Notes: a model not told the origin generated them from the letters alone. DNA of 64,000 nt from Desulfolutivibrio sulfodismutans DSM 3696 (GCF_013376455.1 NZ_CP045504.1:2997001-3061000); one strand, 5' to 3'. Positions 1 through 8,718 are shown, counted from the stretch's first letter. Translations and numbers: made by a program.

Positions 1-1
1 C

Positions 2-457
2 CCGGTGGGCGAGGCGGCCAAACGGCGTATGTTGGACTATCTTGCGCTGCGGGGGGCCTTTTCCCCGGGGCCGGGCGAGAAGGCCTTTTTTCTGGGCTCG
101 CGCGGCGCTCGTCTGAACCGGCGGCAGGCGGGGCGCATCCTTGCCGACATGGCCGCGCAGGCCGGGCTTCCCCAGCGGGTGCATCCGCACATGCTGCGCC
201 ACAGCTTCGCCACCCACATGCTCCAGGCCGGGGCGGACCTGCGTAGCGTGCAGGAATTGCTCGGGCATTCCCGGCTGGCCACCACCCAACGCTACACCCA
301 CCTGGATCTGACCCGGATCATGCAGACCTACGACGCGGCCCATCCCCTGGCTGCGGCCGGTCCCGGGCATGCGCAGGGCCGGGCAGATGCGGCCCCGCCC
401 ACGACCGACGGCGAAACGTCCGGCCCGGCGGCAGGGGGAAGGCGGGGACGGAAATGA
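2..457 (+). CDS. xerC: XerC/XerD-type tyrosine recombinase, 3' part only
   Basis: Carboxy-terminal part of a Xer site-specific recombinase, the class that resolves chromosome dimers at dif. The frame is open to the window edge, so the amino-terminal DNA-binding domain and first catalytic Arg lie outside. Visible are the His-x-x-Arg box in HMLRHSFATHML and, further on, LGHSRLATTQRYTHL with the second conserved His and the nucleophilic Tyr. After the catalytic core there is an Ala/Pro/Gly-rich charged tail of about 45 residues that is not part of the usual fold. The stop overlaps the next start (ATGA), so the two are probably co-transcribed. XerC rather than XerD is a guess. Confidence 0.85.
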   Translation, partial: PVGEAAKRRMLDYLALRGAFSPGPGEKAFFLGSRGARLNRRQAGRILADMAAQAGLPQRVHPHMLRHSFATHMLQAGADLRSVQELLGHSRLATTQRYTHLDLTRIMQTYDAAHPLAAAGPGHAQGRADAAPPTTDGETSGPAAGGRRGRK

Positions 458-645
458 GCTGGGGAGACCGGTTGGGCGGTTTGTTTCGGGGCCGCAGGCC
501 GCGCCGCCCCATGCCCCCGGGACGGCTGGCGGCGCTATTCGTAATGTTTCTGGCCCTTTTGATCTACCAGCGCGACTACATCCTGCTGGCCCTGTCCGGG
601 GTGGGGCTGATCATCTACGGTTTTTTGACGCGGCATCGGGACTGA
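454..645 (+). CDS. small hypothetical membrane protein, 63 aa
   Basis: Not recognised. Starts inside the Xer stop codon (ATGA, 4-base overlap), which supports translational coupling. The first 22 residues are strongly basic (RGRRPRRP), followed by two hydrophobic stretches at about residues 24-40 and 44-59, so a small inner-membrane protein with a cytoplasmic basic head is expected. It ends at a basic RHRD tail. No motif suggests a function. Confidence 0.6.
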   Translation: MSWGDRLGGLFRGRRPRRPMPPGRLAALFVMFLALLIYQRDYILLALSGVGLIIYGFLTRHRD

Positions 646-662
646 GCCGGGGCGCTGTCGGC

Positions 663-896
663 CTATTTCCCGGGCTTGTTCTGGGTGCGTTCCTCGCCGG
701 TTAAGTGGTTCATGGAGAATCCGCCCTGGTAGATGACGCCGGTGGTGGTGTCCACCACGTATTCCAGGTCTCCGGTGGAGATGTAGGCATAGCGGCCGAT
801 GTCCCGTTTCTGGTCGTAGATGCGCAAAAAGGCGGCCACGGCCACGATCAGGGCGATCTTGAACAGCATGTCCACGAGGGTTTTTAGGGTGTCCAT
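663..896 (-). CDS. small hypothetical single-pass membrane protein, 77 aa
   Basis: Not recognised. Start chosen at 896 because AAGGAG lies 7-8 bases upstream. One hydrophobic helix at about residues 9-24 is followed by a 50-residue polar domain containing YAYISTGDLEYVVDTTTGVI, so a short anchored protein is expected. It is convergent with the preceding small gene, with 17 bases between stops, and divergent from the DUF39 gene. Confidence 0.6.
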   Translation of the reverse strand: MDTLKTLVDMLFKIALIVAVAAFLRIYDQKRDIGRYAYISTGDLEYVVDTTTGVIYQGGFSMNHLTGEERTQNKPGK

Positions 897-1051
897 GGGG
901 CTCTCCTTGGGGGGCGGTGTACGAGCCTGCCCGGGGCGAGGTCAAGGGGCCGGGCGGCGCATCCCCGGGCCGGGAGAAAAAAATTGCCATCGCATGCGAA
1001 ATCAGCCACCATACGCCCCCTTGCGGGACTGCCGCAGGCAGATCCCAAGCC

Positions 1052-2239
1052 ATGAACGAAGCGAGCGCCGCCATGTCCCATGAAGTGACCAAGACCATTT
1101 CCGAAATCAACGACCGCATCCGGTCGGGCAAGGCCGTGGTGGTCACCGCCCGGGAGATGACCGACATCGTAGGCCGACTCGGCAAGGTCAAGGCCGCCCG
1201 GGAGGTGGACGTGGTCACCACGGGCACGTTTTCTCCCATGTGCTCGTCGGGGATGCTTTTCAACTTCGGGCAGGAACCGCCGGTGATGCGGGCCTCCAAG
1301 GTCCGCCTGAACAACGTCCAGTGCCATGCCGGACTGGCTGCCGTGGACGCCTACCTGGGCTGCACCGAGACCCGGCGCGACGACCCCTTAAACAAGGTCT
1401 ATCCCGGCACGTTCAAGTACGGCGGCGGGCACGTCATCGAGGATCTGTTGCGCGGCAAGGCCGTCAGGCTGTGGTGCGAGTCCTACGTCACGGACTGCTA
1501 CCCGCGCGCCGCCCTGGAGAAGGACGTCACCCTGGCGGGCCTCAAAACCGCCATGCTGCTCAATCCCCGCAACTGCTACCAGAATTACAACGTGGCCGTG
1601 AACCTCACCAGCCGCATCATCTATACCTACATGGGGCCGCTCAAACCGGGGGCCAAAAACGCCAACTTCGCCACGGCCGGGGCCCTAAGCCCCCTTTTCA
1701 ACGACCCCTATTTCCGGACCATCGGCCTGGGAACCAAGATATTTCTGGGCGGCGGCACGGGCTACGTGCTCGGGGCCGGCACCCAGCACGACCCCAAGCC
1801 CAAGCGCACGGAACGCGGCATTCCCCTTTCCGCCGCAGGCACGCTCATGGTCCGGGGCGACCTCAAGGGCATGAACCCCCGGTATGTGCGCGGGGTGAGC
1901 ATTCTGGGCTACGGCTGCTCCCTGGCGGTCGGCGTGGGCATCCCCATTCCCATCCTCAACGAGGACATGGCCTTTTTCACCGGCGTGTCCGATGCGGACA
2001 TCCTCATGCCGGTCAAGGATTACGGCCACGACTATCCCCAGGGCATCCCGCGTGTCCTTGGGCATGTGAGCTATGAGGAGCTGTTGTCGGGCAGGGTGAA
2101 GATCAACGGCGCGGAAACGGCCTCCGTCCCCCTGACCAGCCTGTCCATGTCCCTGGAAGTGGCCCAAAAGCTGAAGGAATGGATCGAGAAGGGCGAATTC
2201 ACCCTGACCGAGGCCCAGGAACGGATCGTGTCCGAATAG
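1052..2239 (+). CDS. homocysteine biosynthesis protein, DUF39 (HcyBio) family
   Basis: Full-length DUF39 family protein (about 395 aa from this start). In methanogens and Desulfovibrio this family has been linked to making homocysteine from aspartate semialdehyde and sulfide without the usual O-acylhomoserine route. Family landmarks seen here are TKTISEINDRIRSGKA near the start, VVTTGTFSPMCSSG with a conserved Cys, YPGTFKYGGGHVIEDL, NPRNCYQNYNVAVNL with another conserved Cys, and GIPIPILNED. The frame is open back to 917, but 1052 or 1073 fits family starts better; neither has a strong Shine-Dalgarno sequence. No CBS or ferredoxin domain is fused, so a separate partner would be needed. Confidence 0.85.
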   Translation: MNEASAAMSHEVTKTISEINDRIRSGKAVVVTAREMTDIVGRLGKVKAAREVDVVTTGTFSPMCSSGMLFNFGQEPPVMRASKVRLNNVQCHAGLAAVDAYLGCTETRRDDPLNKVYPGTFKYGGGHVIEDLLRGKAVRLWCESYVTDCYPRAALEKDVTLAGLKTAMLLNPRNCYQNYNVAVNLTSRIIYTYMGPLKPGAKNANFATAGALSPLFNDPYFRTIGLGTKIFLGGGTGYVLGAGTQHDPKPKRTERGIPLSAAGTLMVRGDLKGMNPRYVRGVSILGYGCSLAVGVGIPIPILNEDMAFFTGVSDADILMPVKDYGHDYPQGIPRVLGHVSYEELLSGRVKINGAETASVPLTSLSMSLEVAQKLKEWIEKGEFTLTEAQERIVSE

Positions 2240-2261
2240 GCCGGACATGGGATACCGTGTC

Positions 2262-2290
2262 TTTACAAGGCAAGCGAACTGGAATATGAT
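2262..2290 (+). promoter_or_regulatory. sigma-70-type promoter of the 37-aa basic protein
   Basis: TTTACA at 2262-2267 and TATGAT at 2285-2290 are separated by exactly 17 bases, each matching five of six consensus positions. Expected transcription start is near 2297, giving a leader of about 38 bases that ends in AAGGAGG. It lies just after the DUF39 stop, so the small gene has its own promoter. Confidence 0.65.
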
Positions 2291-2334
2291 GCGAGGTTCG
2301 CTTCAAAGCGATAATTCCCCAAGGAGGACGACAT

Positions 2335-2448
2335 ATGGCCCGCCACAAAAGGCATGAACGGAAAAAGGAACTCGACCGCCGTCGCCGTCGCCGCCAGGAG
2401 CGGCTCAAGGAGCGCATCCGCGAGGCCAAGGCCGCCAAGAAGTCCTAG
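2335..2448 (+). CDS. small highly basic protein, 37 aa
   Basis: Not recognised. Begins MARHKRHERKKELD, then a run of six Arg, and ends REAKAAKKS; more than half the residues are Lys or Arg and there is no hydrophobic stretch. AAGGAGG 7 bases before the ATG and a near-consensus promoter upstream argue that it is really expressed. The composition suggests RNA or ribosome binding, but that is inference. It resembles very small basic ribosome-associated proteins in composition only. Confidence 0.65.
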   Translation: MARHKRHERKKELDRRRRRRQERLKERIREAKAAKKS

Positions 2449-2730
2449 CGGTTTTTTCGCACCCCGGCGCGGCAGGGCTCAGGCCTTGGCGGGGTGGCGC
2501 GTGTTTTCGTGGACAAGGTGATCCGTCCGGGGGAGGCGTTCATGCCCCGGGCGGTTCTTTGGCATCCCTCCCGCTACGTCGGCGCGAGGGGGCCTTTTTT
2601 GCCTGAACACTGCGGCCGCCGCCGTCTAGGCCGGGCGGTCGAAACGTCCTGCGTCCCTGTCGCGCCTTGGCTGTCGCCCCGGGTTCGGGCGGCCAGGGGT
2701 GGCGACGTCCCGTATCGTTGGAGCCGTTCC

Positions 2731-3057
2731 ATGCCCATCTACGAATACTGCTGTCCCCAGTGCGACCACCAGTTCGAGGAGTGGCAGAGGGGATTCGAGG
2801 AAAAGACCCTGCCGTGTCCCCTGTGCGGCGCGCAGGCGTCCCGCGTCGTGTCCGGTTCAGCCTTCATTCTCAAGGGATCCGGCTGGTACGCCACGGACTA
2901 TGCCGACCGCAAGCCAGCCGTGATCGACAAATACAGCGGGAAAAACAAGAAGCCCGCCTGCAAGCCCGTCGAGGTTCCAAGCCTCGCCAAGAACCCGTCC
3001 GCGCCGTCTGGGCCCAAAACGCCGCCCGCTTCGGGAAAGACCGCCAAGAAACCCTGA
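2731..3057 (+). CDS. FmdB family zinc-ribbon protein, 108 aa
   Basis: Starts MPIYEYCCPQCDHQFE, the hallmark of the FmdB/CxxC putative regulatory family, with zinc-ribbon pairs CPQC and CPLCG about 25 residues apart. FILKGSGWYATDY follows the ribbon as in the family. The last 45 residues are low-complexity Lys/Pro/Ser. The frame is open upstream to 2494, but the family start at 2731 is clear. The next gene is purB, 52 bases downstream; this neighbour relation is frequent in such genomes but the role is unknown. Confidence 0.85.
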   Translation: MPIYEYCCPQCDHQFEEWQRGFEEKTLPCPLCGAQASRVVSGSAFILKGSGWYATDYADRKPAVIDKYSGKNKKPACKPVEVPSLAKNPSAPSGPKTPPASGKTAKKP

Positions 3058-3109
3058 CGCGGCGTCCCGCCCAGGCCGGAACAGACGATCCCAAGGGGGA
3101 TGCCGCACC

Positions 3110-4402
3110 ATGATCGAACGCTATACCCGCCCGGAAATGGGCGCCTTGTGGACCCAGGAGAACCGCTTTCGCGTCTGGCTCGAGGTGGAGCTGGCCGTGT
3201 GCGAGGCATGGTGCGAGCTTGGGGTCATCCCCCCGGAGGATATGGAACACATCCGGCGCACCGCCGATTTCGACGTGGACCGCATCCTGGAGATCGAGGA
3301 GCTCACCCGGCACGATGTCATCGCCTTCCTGACCGCCGTGGAGGAGAAGGTCGGGCCGCCCGCCCGGTTCATCCATCTGGGCTGCACCTCCTCGGACATC
3401 GTGGACACGGCGGGCGGGGTGCTTTTGACCCGGGCCGGGGCCATCATCCTGCGCGGCATGGACGCCCTCTTGGACGTCTTGCGGGACATGGCCCACCGCT
3501 ACAAGGGCCTGCTCATGATCGGGCGCACCCACGGCATCCACGCCGAACCCACCAGTTTCGGACTCAAGCTGGCCGGATTTTACGCCGAATTCGCCCGGCA
3601 CCGGGAGCGGGTGGCCGCTGCGGTGGAGGGGGTGCGCGTCGGCAAGATCTCCGGGGCCGTGGGCGGTTACGCCCACCTGGACCCCGAGGTGGAGCGGCTG
3701 GCCTGCCAACGGCTGGGCCTTGCCGCCGATCCCATCTCCACCCAGATCGTGCAGCGCGACCGGCATGCCGCGTTTTTTACCGCCCTGGCGCTTTTGGCCG
3801 GGGGCGTGGAGCGGCTGTGCGTGGAGTTGCGGCATATGCAGCGCACCGAGGTGCAGGAGGTGGAGGAAGGGTTCGGCAAGGGGCAGAAGGGGTCCTCGGC
3901 CATGCCGCATAAAAAAAATCCCATCTCCGCCGAGAACCTGACCGGCCTTTCCCGGCTGGTGCGTTCCAATTCCCTGGCGGCCATGGAAGACATGGCCCTG
4001 TGGCACGAGCGCGACATCTCCCATTCCTCGGTGGAACGGGTCATCATGCCCGACTCCACCATCCTCGTGGACTACATGCTGTCCCGGCTTACGGGAATCC
4101 TCAAGCGGCTTGTGGTCAAGGCCGACAACATGCGCCGCAACATGGAGGCCTCCTTCGGGCTGTTTTATTCCCAGCGCGTGCTGTTGGCCCTCATCGAAAA
4201 GGGCATGGATCGCCAGAAGGCCTATGAACTCGTGCAACGCATCGCCATGCGCTGCTGGAACGAAAAGACCCAGTTCCCCGACGCCGTGCGGGAGGACTCC
4301 GACATCGCGGGGCTTCTCGACCATGCCGCTCTTTCGGACCTCTTCAACCCGGCCTATTATCTGCGCCATGAGGACACGGTCTTTTCCCGGATTTTCTCCT
4401 GA
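3110..4402 (+). CDS. purB: adenylosuccinate lyase
   Basis: 430 aa, normal length for PurB, which removes fumarate from SAICAR and adenylosuccinate in purine synthesis. Seen in order: MIERYTRPEMGALWTQENRF at the start, HLGCTSSDIVDT, the GRTHGIHAEPTSFG motif with the catalytic His, and the flexible signature loop GSSAMPHKKNPISAEN with its catalytic Ser. SD is weak (GGGGG 6 bases before ATG). It follows the FmdB gene directly and probably shares its transcript. Confidence 0.95.
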   Translation: MIERYTRPEMGALWTQENRFRVWLEVELAVCEAWCELGVIPPEDMEHIRRTADFDVDRILEIEELTRHDVIAFLTAVEEKVGPPARFIHLGCTSSDIVDTAGGVLLTRAGAIILRGMDALLDVLRDMAHRYKGLLMIGRTHGIHAEPTSFGLKLAGFYAEFARHRERVAAAVEGVRVGKISGAVGGYAHLDPEVERLACQRLGLAADPISTQIVQRDRHAAFFTALALLAGGVERLCVELRHMQRTEVQEVEEGFGKGQKGSSAMPHKKNPISAENLTGLSRLVRSNSLAAMEDMALWHERDISHSSVERVIMPDSTILVDYMLSRLTGILKRLVVKADNMRRNMEASFGLFYSQRVLLALIEKGMDRQKAYELVQRIAMRCWNEKTQFPDAVREDSDIAGLLDHAALSDLFNPAYYLRHEDTVFSRIFS

Positions 4403-4471
4403 ATCGGCAGGCTCTTCCGGAAACCCGGCCCGGGCCGGACTCCTGAAGACCAAGGGGCCGGGGGGCGTTGT

Positions 4472-4489
4472 CCCCGCCCCGGGGCGGGG
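4472..4489. terminator. GC palindrome after purB, possible terminator
   Basis: CCCCGCCCC followed immediately by GGGGCGGGG is a perfect 18-base palindrome 70 bases after the purB stop, within a stretch dense in G and C runs. There is no T tract, so it is either a factor-dependent stop or simply a GC-rich spacer. Confidence 0.3.
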
Positions 4490-4570
4490 CCTGGGGCGGC
4501 AGCCCAATGCCGTCGGGACGGCAGCCCGGGGAAACTGGGGCATCCCGCCAGGAATTGTTGAGGAAAGAGC

Positions 4571-4597
4571 TTTTCAAACGTGAGGGACTTTTATAAT
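4571..4597 (+). promoter_or_regulatory. probable promoter of the pyrE operon
   Basis: A perfect TATAAT at 4592-4597 sits in a locally AT-rich stretch 62 bases before the pyrE start. The best -35 match is TTTTCA at 4571-4576 with a short 15-base spacer, so the -35 call is weak. Expected start of transcription is near 4604. Confidence 0.45.
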
Positions 4598-4659
4598 GGT
4601 GAAGCGGAGAATGGGGCAGGGATATGCTTTGCGGGCCGATTTACGAGGGATATCCGGGC

Positions 4660-5229
4660 ATGACCATGAAAGTTAGACTGGCGCAATTGCTCTTGGAGAA
4701 ATCCTACATCGAGGGCGAGGTGGTTCTCACCTCGGGCAAAAAAAGCGATTACTATTTCGATTGCAAACAGACCGCCCTGCATCCCGAAGGCGCGTATCTG
4801 CTGGGGAATCTGTTCCTGGACATGCTGCCCGAGAACATTTCCGGGGTTGGCGGCATGACGCTCGGGGCAGATCCCCTGGTGACGGCGGTGTCGGTGGTGT
4901 CCCAGGTGCGGGGACGGCCGCTGCCGGGATTCATCGTGCGCAAAAGCCCCAAGGGGCACGGCACGAACCAGTATCTTGAGGGCATGGCCAACTTTGCGCC
5001 CGGTGATCGGGTTGTCCTTTTGGAGGACGTGGTGACCACCGGCGGCACGCTGCTCAAGGTCATCGACCGGGTGACCGACGCGGGCCTGGTGGTGGCGGGC
5101 GTCCATTGCGTGCTGGACCGTGAGGAAGGCGGCGCGGACACCCTTGCCGCGCGGGGATTCGTATTGCGGGCCATCTTCACCCGGCGCGATCTTCTGGCGG
5201 CTGGAAGCGCGTCGCACGAGGCTGGATAA
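4660..5229 (+). CDS. pyrE: orotate phosphoribosyltransferase
   Basis: 189 aa from 4660, chosen because GAGGGA lies 9 bases upstream; an in-frame ATG at 4624 lacks a good site. PyrE converts orotate and PRPP to orotidine monophosphate. SGKKSDYYFDCKQTALHPEGAYLLG is the orotate-side signature (shown here only in part: SGKKSDYYFD), FIVRKSPKGHGT carries catalytic lysines, and VVLLEDVVTTGGTL is the PRPP-binding loop. Its TAA stop overlaps the next ATG (TAATG). Confidence 0.93.
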   Translation: MTMKVRLAQLLLEKSYIEGEVVLTSGKKSDYYFDCKQTALHPEGAYLLGNLFLDMLPENISGVGGMTLGADPLVTAVSVVSQVRGRPLPGFIVRKSPKGHGTNQYLEGMANFAPGDRVVLLEDVVTTGGTLLKVIDRVTDAGLVVAGVHCVLDREEGGADTLAARGFVLRAIFTRRDLLAAGSASHEAG

Positions 5230-6977
5230 TGCGCACAGCGCTTGCGGCCATAATTCTCGCGATCAGCCTTTTCCCGTCGACGGGATGGTGCGAGGGGTGG
5301 CAGGCCCCCCTGACCGATTCCGACAAGGGCCCAACGCGGTTCGTGGCCATCGACAAAAACTCCCAGATGTTTTTTCTGCTTGAGCGCAAAAGCCCCCTGC
5401 ACGTGGTGGAGAAGATTCCCTGCACCACCGGGCTGCTCCTTGGCGACAAGCTCAAGGAAGGCGATCTGCGCACCCCCGAGGGCGTCTATTTCATCACCTC
5501 GCGCCTGGACGGGGGGCTTGACTGGGAGCAGTACGGCGACTTGGCCTTTCCGCTGAATTTTCCCAATCCCGTGGACATCATCAAGGGCAAGACCGGCCAC
5601 GGCATCTGGATCCACGGCCGGGGCAACACCATCACCCCCTACGAGACCAAGGGCTGCGTGGCCCTCAACACCCCGGACATCCGGGGCCTGGACGCCAAGC
5701 TTGAACTGCGCATGCCCGTGATCATCGGCAACCGCGTCAGTCTCGACAAGTCCCCCGAGACCCTCGCCCGCGAGGCGGACGAGGTGGTGGCCGCCACCCA
5801 TGCCTGGGCCAAGGCCTGGGAATCCAAGTCCGAGGCCTTTTTTGAATGGCACGACCCCCAGAAGTTCGCCATTTCCCAGGGGCAGCCGTTTTCCGCCTTC
5901 CGCAGCCAGAAAGAGGGGCTTTTCAAGAAGCTGCCCTGGATCCTGGTGGCCGTGGAGGATGTGCGCGCCGTGGCGGGCCCGGACTACTGGGTCACCTATT
6001 TCATCCAGTTCTACCGGTCCCCGTCGCTGATTTCCCAGGGCGTCAAGCGCCTGTATTGGCAGAAAAACGACAAGAACAAATGGGCCGTGGTGGGCATGGA
6101 GTTCGAACAGATGGAGCCCACCCTGGCCGGGAAGTATGTCAAGCCGGGACAGGTGGTCCTGGCCGCCGCAGAGACCGGCGAGCGGGAACGGGTCACCCCG
6201 GTCCTGGACAAGACCAGCGAGGAAGACCTGCGCTCCGCCACAGACGCCGCGCCTGCCGCCTACGCCCCGTCCACGGCGGCGGCCCATGTGGCGGCGCCGG
6301 AAGAATCAGCGGTCGCCGTCGCCCCGGCCCTGCCCGCCAGCCCGAGCCAGGCCGGACGCATGGCCGCTTCCCAGGCTGCGCCGCCCCAGGCTGCGCCGAC
6401 CCCACCGGTTGTGGCCGAGCAACCCCTGTGGGCGGACGCCGCCGGTCCCCGGCCGGGATCGCTTTTCGTCTCCACCGTGCCGCCGCTTCCGGCCAAGCCC
6501 GTTTCCGGGGCCCTGCCCACGGTCATCCCCACGGTGGAGCCGCCGGTGCAGGAGATCGTCGTGGCCGCGATTCCTGAAAAGGGGCCGGTGAAGGGCGCGG
6601 AGAAAATCGCAACGGATGCCGCCCCCCCTGCGGGCCGGGGACAGGTGGAGGCGCTTCTCGAGAGCTGGCGCGCCGCCTGGGAACAGGGCGACGTGAACGC
6701 CTACATGGCGTTTTATGGCGACCGCGCCGTACAGGGCGACCGCCGGGGCCTGGACGCCATCCGGGAGCATAAGATTTCCTTGTGGGCCGCGCGCCCGCCC
6801 AAGCAGGTGCGCCTGCAGGATCTCCGCATCACAGAGCGTAAAAACGGCTGGCGTGTGGAGTGCATCCAGCAGTACGAAAGCAAGGATGGCTTTGCCGACA
6901 AGGGGATGAAGCGGATGGTGCTGGTGAAGGCCGGTCCCCGGATCATCATTGTCGATGAGCAGTGGAGCGCCCTGTAG
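5229..6977 (+). CDS. L,D-transpeptidase (YkuD) with two NTF2/SnoaL-like domains, 582 aa
   Basis: Exported peptidoglycan-active enzyme. A signal peptide covers about residues 1-21. The YkuD catalytic domain spans about 36-170 with His129-Gly130 and the nucleophile Cys143 in TKGCVALN. A first NTF2-like domain (about 183-300) is followed by an Ala/Pro linker of about 140 residues and a second NTF2-like domain (about 470-582) containing ESWRAAWEQGDVNAYMAFY. Such tandem layout is known from Cds6-like L,D-transpeptidases. Translation is coupled to pyrE through TAATG, an odd pairing of nucleotide synthesis and wall modification that probably reflects shared transcription only. Confidence 0.85.
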   Translation: MRTALAAIILAISLFPSTGWCEGWQAPLTDSDKGPTRFVAIDKNSQMFFLLERKSPLHVVEKIPCTTGLLLGDKLKEGDLRTPEGVYFITSRLDGGLDWEQYGDLAFPLNFPNPVDIIKGKTGHGIWIHGRGNTITPYETKGCVALNTPDIRGLDAKLELRMPVIIGNRVSLDKSPETLAREADEVVAATHAWAKAWESKSEAFFEWHDPQKFAISQGQPFSAFRSQKEGLFKKLPWILVAVEDVRAVAGPDYWVTYFIQFYRSPSLISQGVKRLYWQKNDKNKWAVVGMEFEQMEPTLAGKYVKPGQVVLAAAETGERERVTPVLDKTSEEDLRSATDAAPAAYAPSTAAAHVAAPEESAVAVAPALPASPSQAGRMAASQAAPPQAAPTPPVVAEQPLWADAAGPRPGSLFVSTVPPLPAKPVSGALPTVIPTVEPPVQEIVVAAIPEKGPVKGAEKIATDAAPPAGRGQVEALLESWRAAWEQGDVNAYMAFYGDRAVQGDRRGLDAIREHKISLWAARPPKQVRLQDLRITERKNGWRVECIQQYESKDGFADKGMKRMVLVKAGPRIIIVDEQWSAL

Positions 6978-7075
6978 GCCGACAGCCCCTGTCCAGGCGA
7001 GGTCTGACGGCGTCTGCGCCCGCAACGGCGGCGGAACCTTGGCCACGGCACGTTTTTCAAGGAGCAGATAAACAT

Positions 7076-7831
7076 ATGGCGTCCGGCGGAAAAATCAGCA
7101 TTCTCATCATGCGCGACGACGCCGGCGTGCGGCGCATGCGGATAAGCCCCTTCTGGATCCAATCCGGGCTGTGGGCCGTGGTTTTTCTGATTTTGGCTGC
7201 GGCCTTGTTTGCCGCCGGGGCCATGTACTACCGGGGCATCGTCGCCGAGTCCGAACGCGCCGCCCAGGATGCCCGGCGGTTGGCCACGGATGCCGCAGAC
7301 CGCCTCAAGCGTCTGGACGAGATCGAAACCATCCTGCGTTCCAAGGACGCAACGGAATTGCAAACCCTGCTTGGCTCCTACAATCCCGATGCGGCCGCCT
7401 GGTGGAAGTCAGCCGTGGAGCCCCAGGCTGCGCCTGCGACCCCGGAAAAAACCGATACCGCCGCGACGAAAATCGATTTGCGCAAGCTTCTGGACAAGGT
7501 GGATCTCAATCAGGCGGGTGTGGACAACTTCAAATCCAAAGTTGAAAACGGCAAGCTGACCGTCAGTTTCGACCTGAGCAACCTCTCCCCGCAAACGGCC
7601 CTGTCCGGGAAGGCGGAATTGCTTGTTTTGACCAACGACGGCGTGTTGCATCCCCTCAAGGCCGACAAGGACGAACTGACCTTCCAGATCCAGCGCTTCA
7701 AGCAGGTGGCCGTACACCTCGCCCTTCCCCAGGGCGTCAATCCGGCAGACATGTATGGCCTGCGCATCACCATCGCCGATCCGGCCGGGAAGACCGTCTA
7801 CAACGCCGTGTATCCCGTCGAACGGCCGTAA
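7076..7831 (+). CDS. hypothetical membrane-anchored periplasmic protein, 251 aa
   Basis: Not recognised. Start at 7076 is set by AAGGAG 11 bases upstream and lies 98 bases after the transpeptidase stop. A short cytoplasmic head (SILIMRDDAGVRRMRISPF) precedes one membrane helix at about residues 30-50, then a heptad-like helical stretch (about 55-95), an Ala/Pro linker, and a C-terminal beta-rich domain with VSFDLSNLSPQTALSGKAEL. Placement after a transpeptidase suggests an envelope role. Confidence 0.75.
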   Translation: MASGGKISILIMRDDAGVRRMRISPFWIQSGLWAVVFLILAAALFAAGAMYYRGIVAESERAAQDARRLATDAADRLKRLDEIETILRSKDATELQTLLGSYNPDAAAWWKSAVEPQAAPATPEKTDTAATKIDLRKLLDKVDLNQAGVDNFKSKVENGKLTVSFDLSNLSPQTALSGKAELLVLTNDGVLHPLKADKDELTFQIQRFKQVAVHLALPQGVNPADMYGLRITIADPAGKTVYNAVYPVERP

Positions 7832-7875
7832 GCCGCAGCCGTACCGCCGCCGCGTTTTCGGCAGAGGCGAACCGC

Positions 7876-8718
7876 ATGACCGTTTCCCATCCCTTTCATG
7901 TCAGCTTGTCCCTGCGTGCCGTACGGGGCGATCCCGCGCTTTTGGATGCGTTTTTGGAGCAGGGCCTGCATCCGGAACTGGGACTGGATCCCATCCTGAT
8001 GGACGCCGCCGATCCGGCCTGGCATCGCCGCATCCAGGGAGCGCTCAAGGCGGCCCGGGTGGACGTGGCCCTGCATCTGCCCTTTTTCGACCTGCAACCC
8101 GGGGCGGCCGACGCCCTTATCCGCGAGGCCACGAAACAGCGCCTGATGCGGGCCATGGAGGTGGCTGCGGGGTATTGCCCCACGCATCTGGTGGGGCATG
8201 CGGCCTATGACCGTATCCTGTACATCCGTTCCTATGCCGACTGGCGGGACCGGGCCGTTCAGACCTGGGCCGAAGTGCTTGATTCCTGGTCGGACCATCC
8301 GCCCCTGCATCTGGAGAACGTCCACGAAACCGATCCGGCCACGGTGGCTGGCCTGGCCCTGGCCCTGCGGGAGCATCTGCCGGAGAGCGCCGGTCGTCTC
8401 GGGGTCTGCTTCGACATCGGGCACTGGCACAGCTTCGCCGGGGGGCATGCCCTGGGAAATCTCGACGACTGGGTTCAGGCTCTGGCTCCGGTCATGACGC
8501 ATCTGCATCTGCACGACAACGACGGGACATTCGACCAGCACTTGGCCCCGGGCACGGGAACCATTCCCTGGCCTGCGGTTTTTGCCGCCCTGTCCTCCCG
8601 GGGACTTGTCCCTTCGGTCACCTTCGAGACCCACGATCCATCCCGGCGTCAGGGTATAGCGCCGTTTCTGGCGGCCTATGCCGACGCGTTTCCTTTCTTT
8701 CCGATCATTACGCCGTAG
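7876..8718 (+). CDS. sugar phosphate isomerase/epimerase-type TIM-barrel protein, 280 aa
   Basis: AP endonuclease 2 / xylose-isomerase-like TIM barrel. Metal-site motifs of the family are visible: VALHLPFFDL, THLVGHAAYD, PLHLENVHE (metal Glu), GVCFDIGHWHSF (Asp and His), THLHLHDNDG and VTFETHD (final Glu). The substrate cannot be told from sequence. It begins 44 bases after the membrane-anchored protein and is the last gene of this plus-strand run. Confidence 0.8.
   Translation: MTVSHPFHVSLSLRAVRGDPALLDAFLEQGLHPELGLDPILMDAADPAWHRRIQGALKAARVDVALHLPFFDLQPGAADALIREATKQRLMRAMEVAAGYCPTHLVGHAAYDRILYIRSYADWRDRAVQTWAEVLDSWSDHPPLHLENVHETDPATVAGLALALREHLPESAGRLGVCFDIGHWHSFAGGHALGNLDDWVQALAPVMTHLHLHDNDGTFDQHLAPGTGTIPWPAVFAALSSRGLVPSVTFETHDPSRRQGIAPFLAAYADAFPFFPIITP

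Noticed and set aside
2870-4543. 557-codon minus-strand frame over purB and the FmdB gene
   Set aside because: Antisense shadow of purB with no recognisable motif. Similar shadows over sat (15447-17195 plus), alkaline phosphatase (33060-35081 minus) and terminase (50869-52380 minus) were rejected for the same reason.
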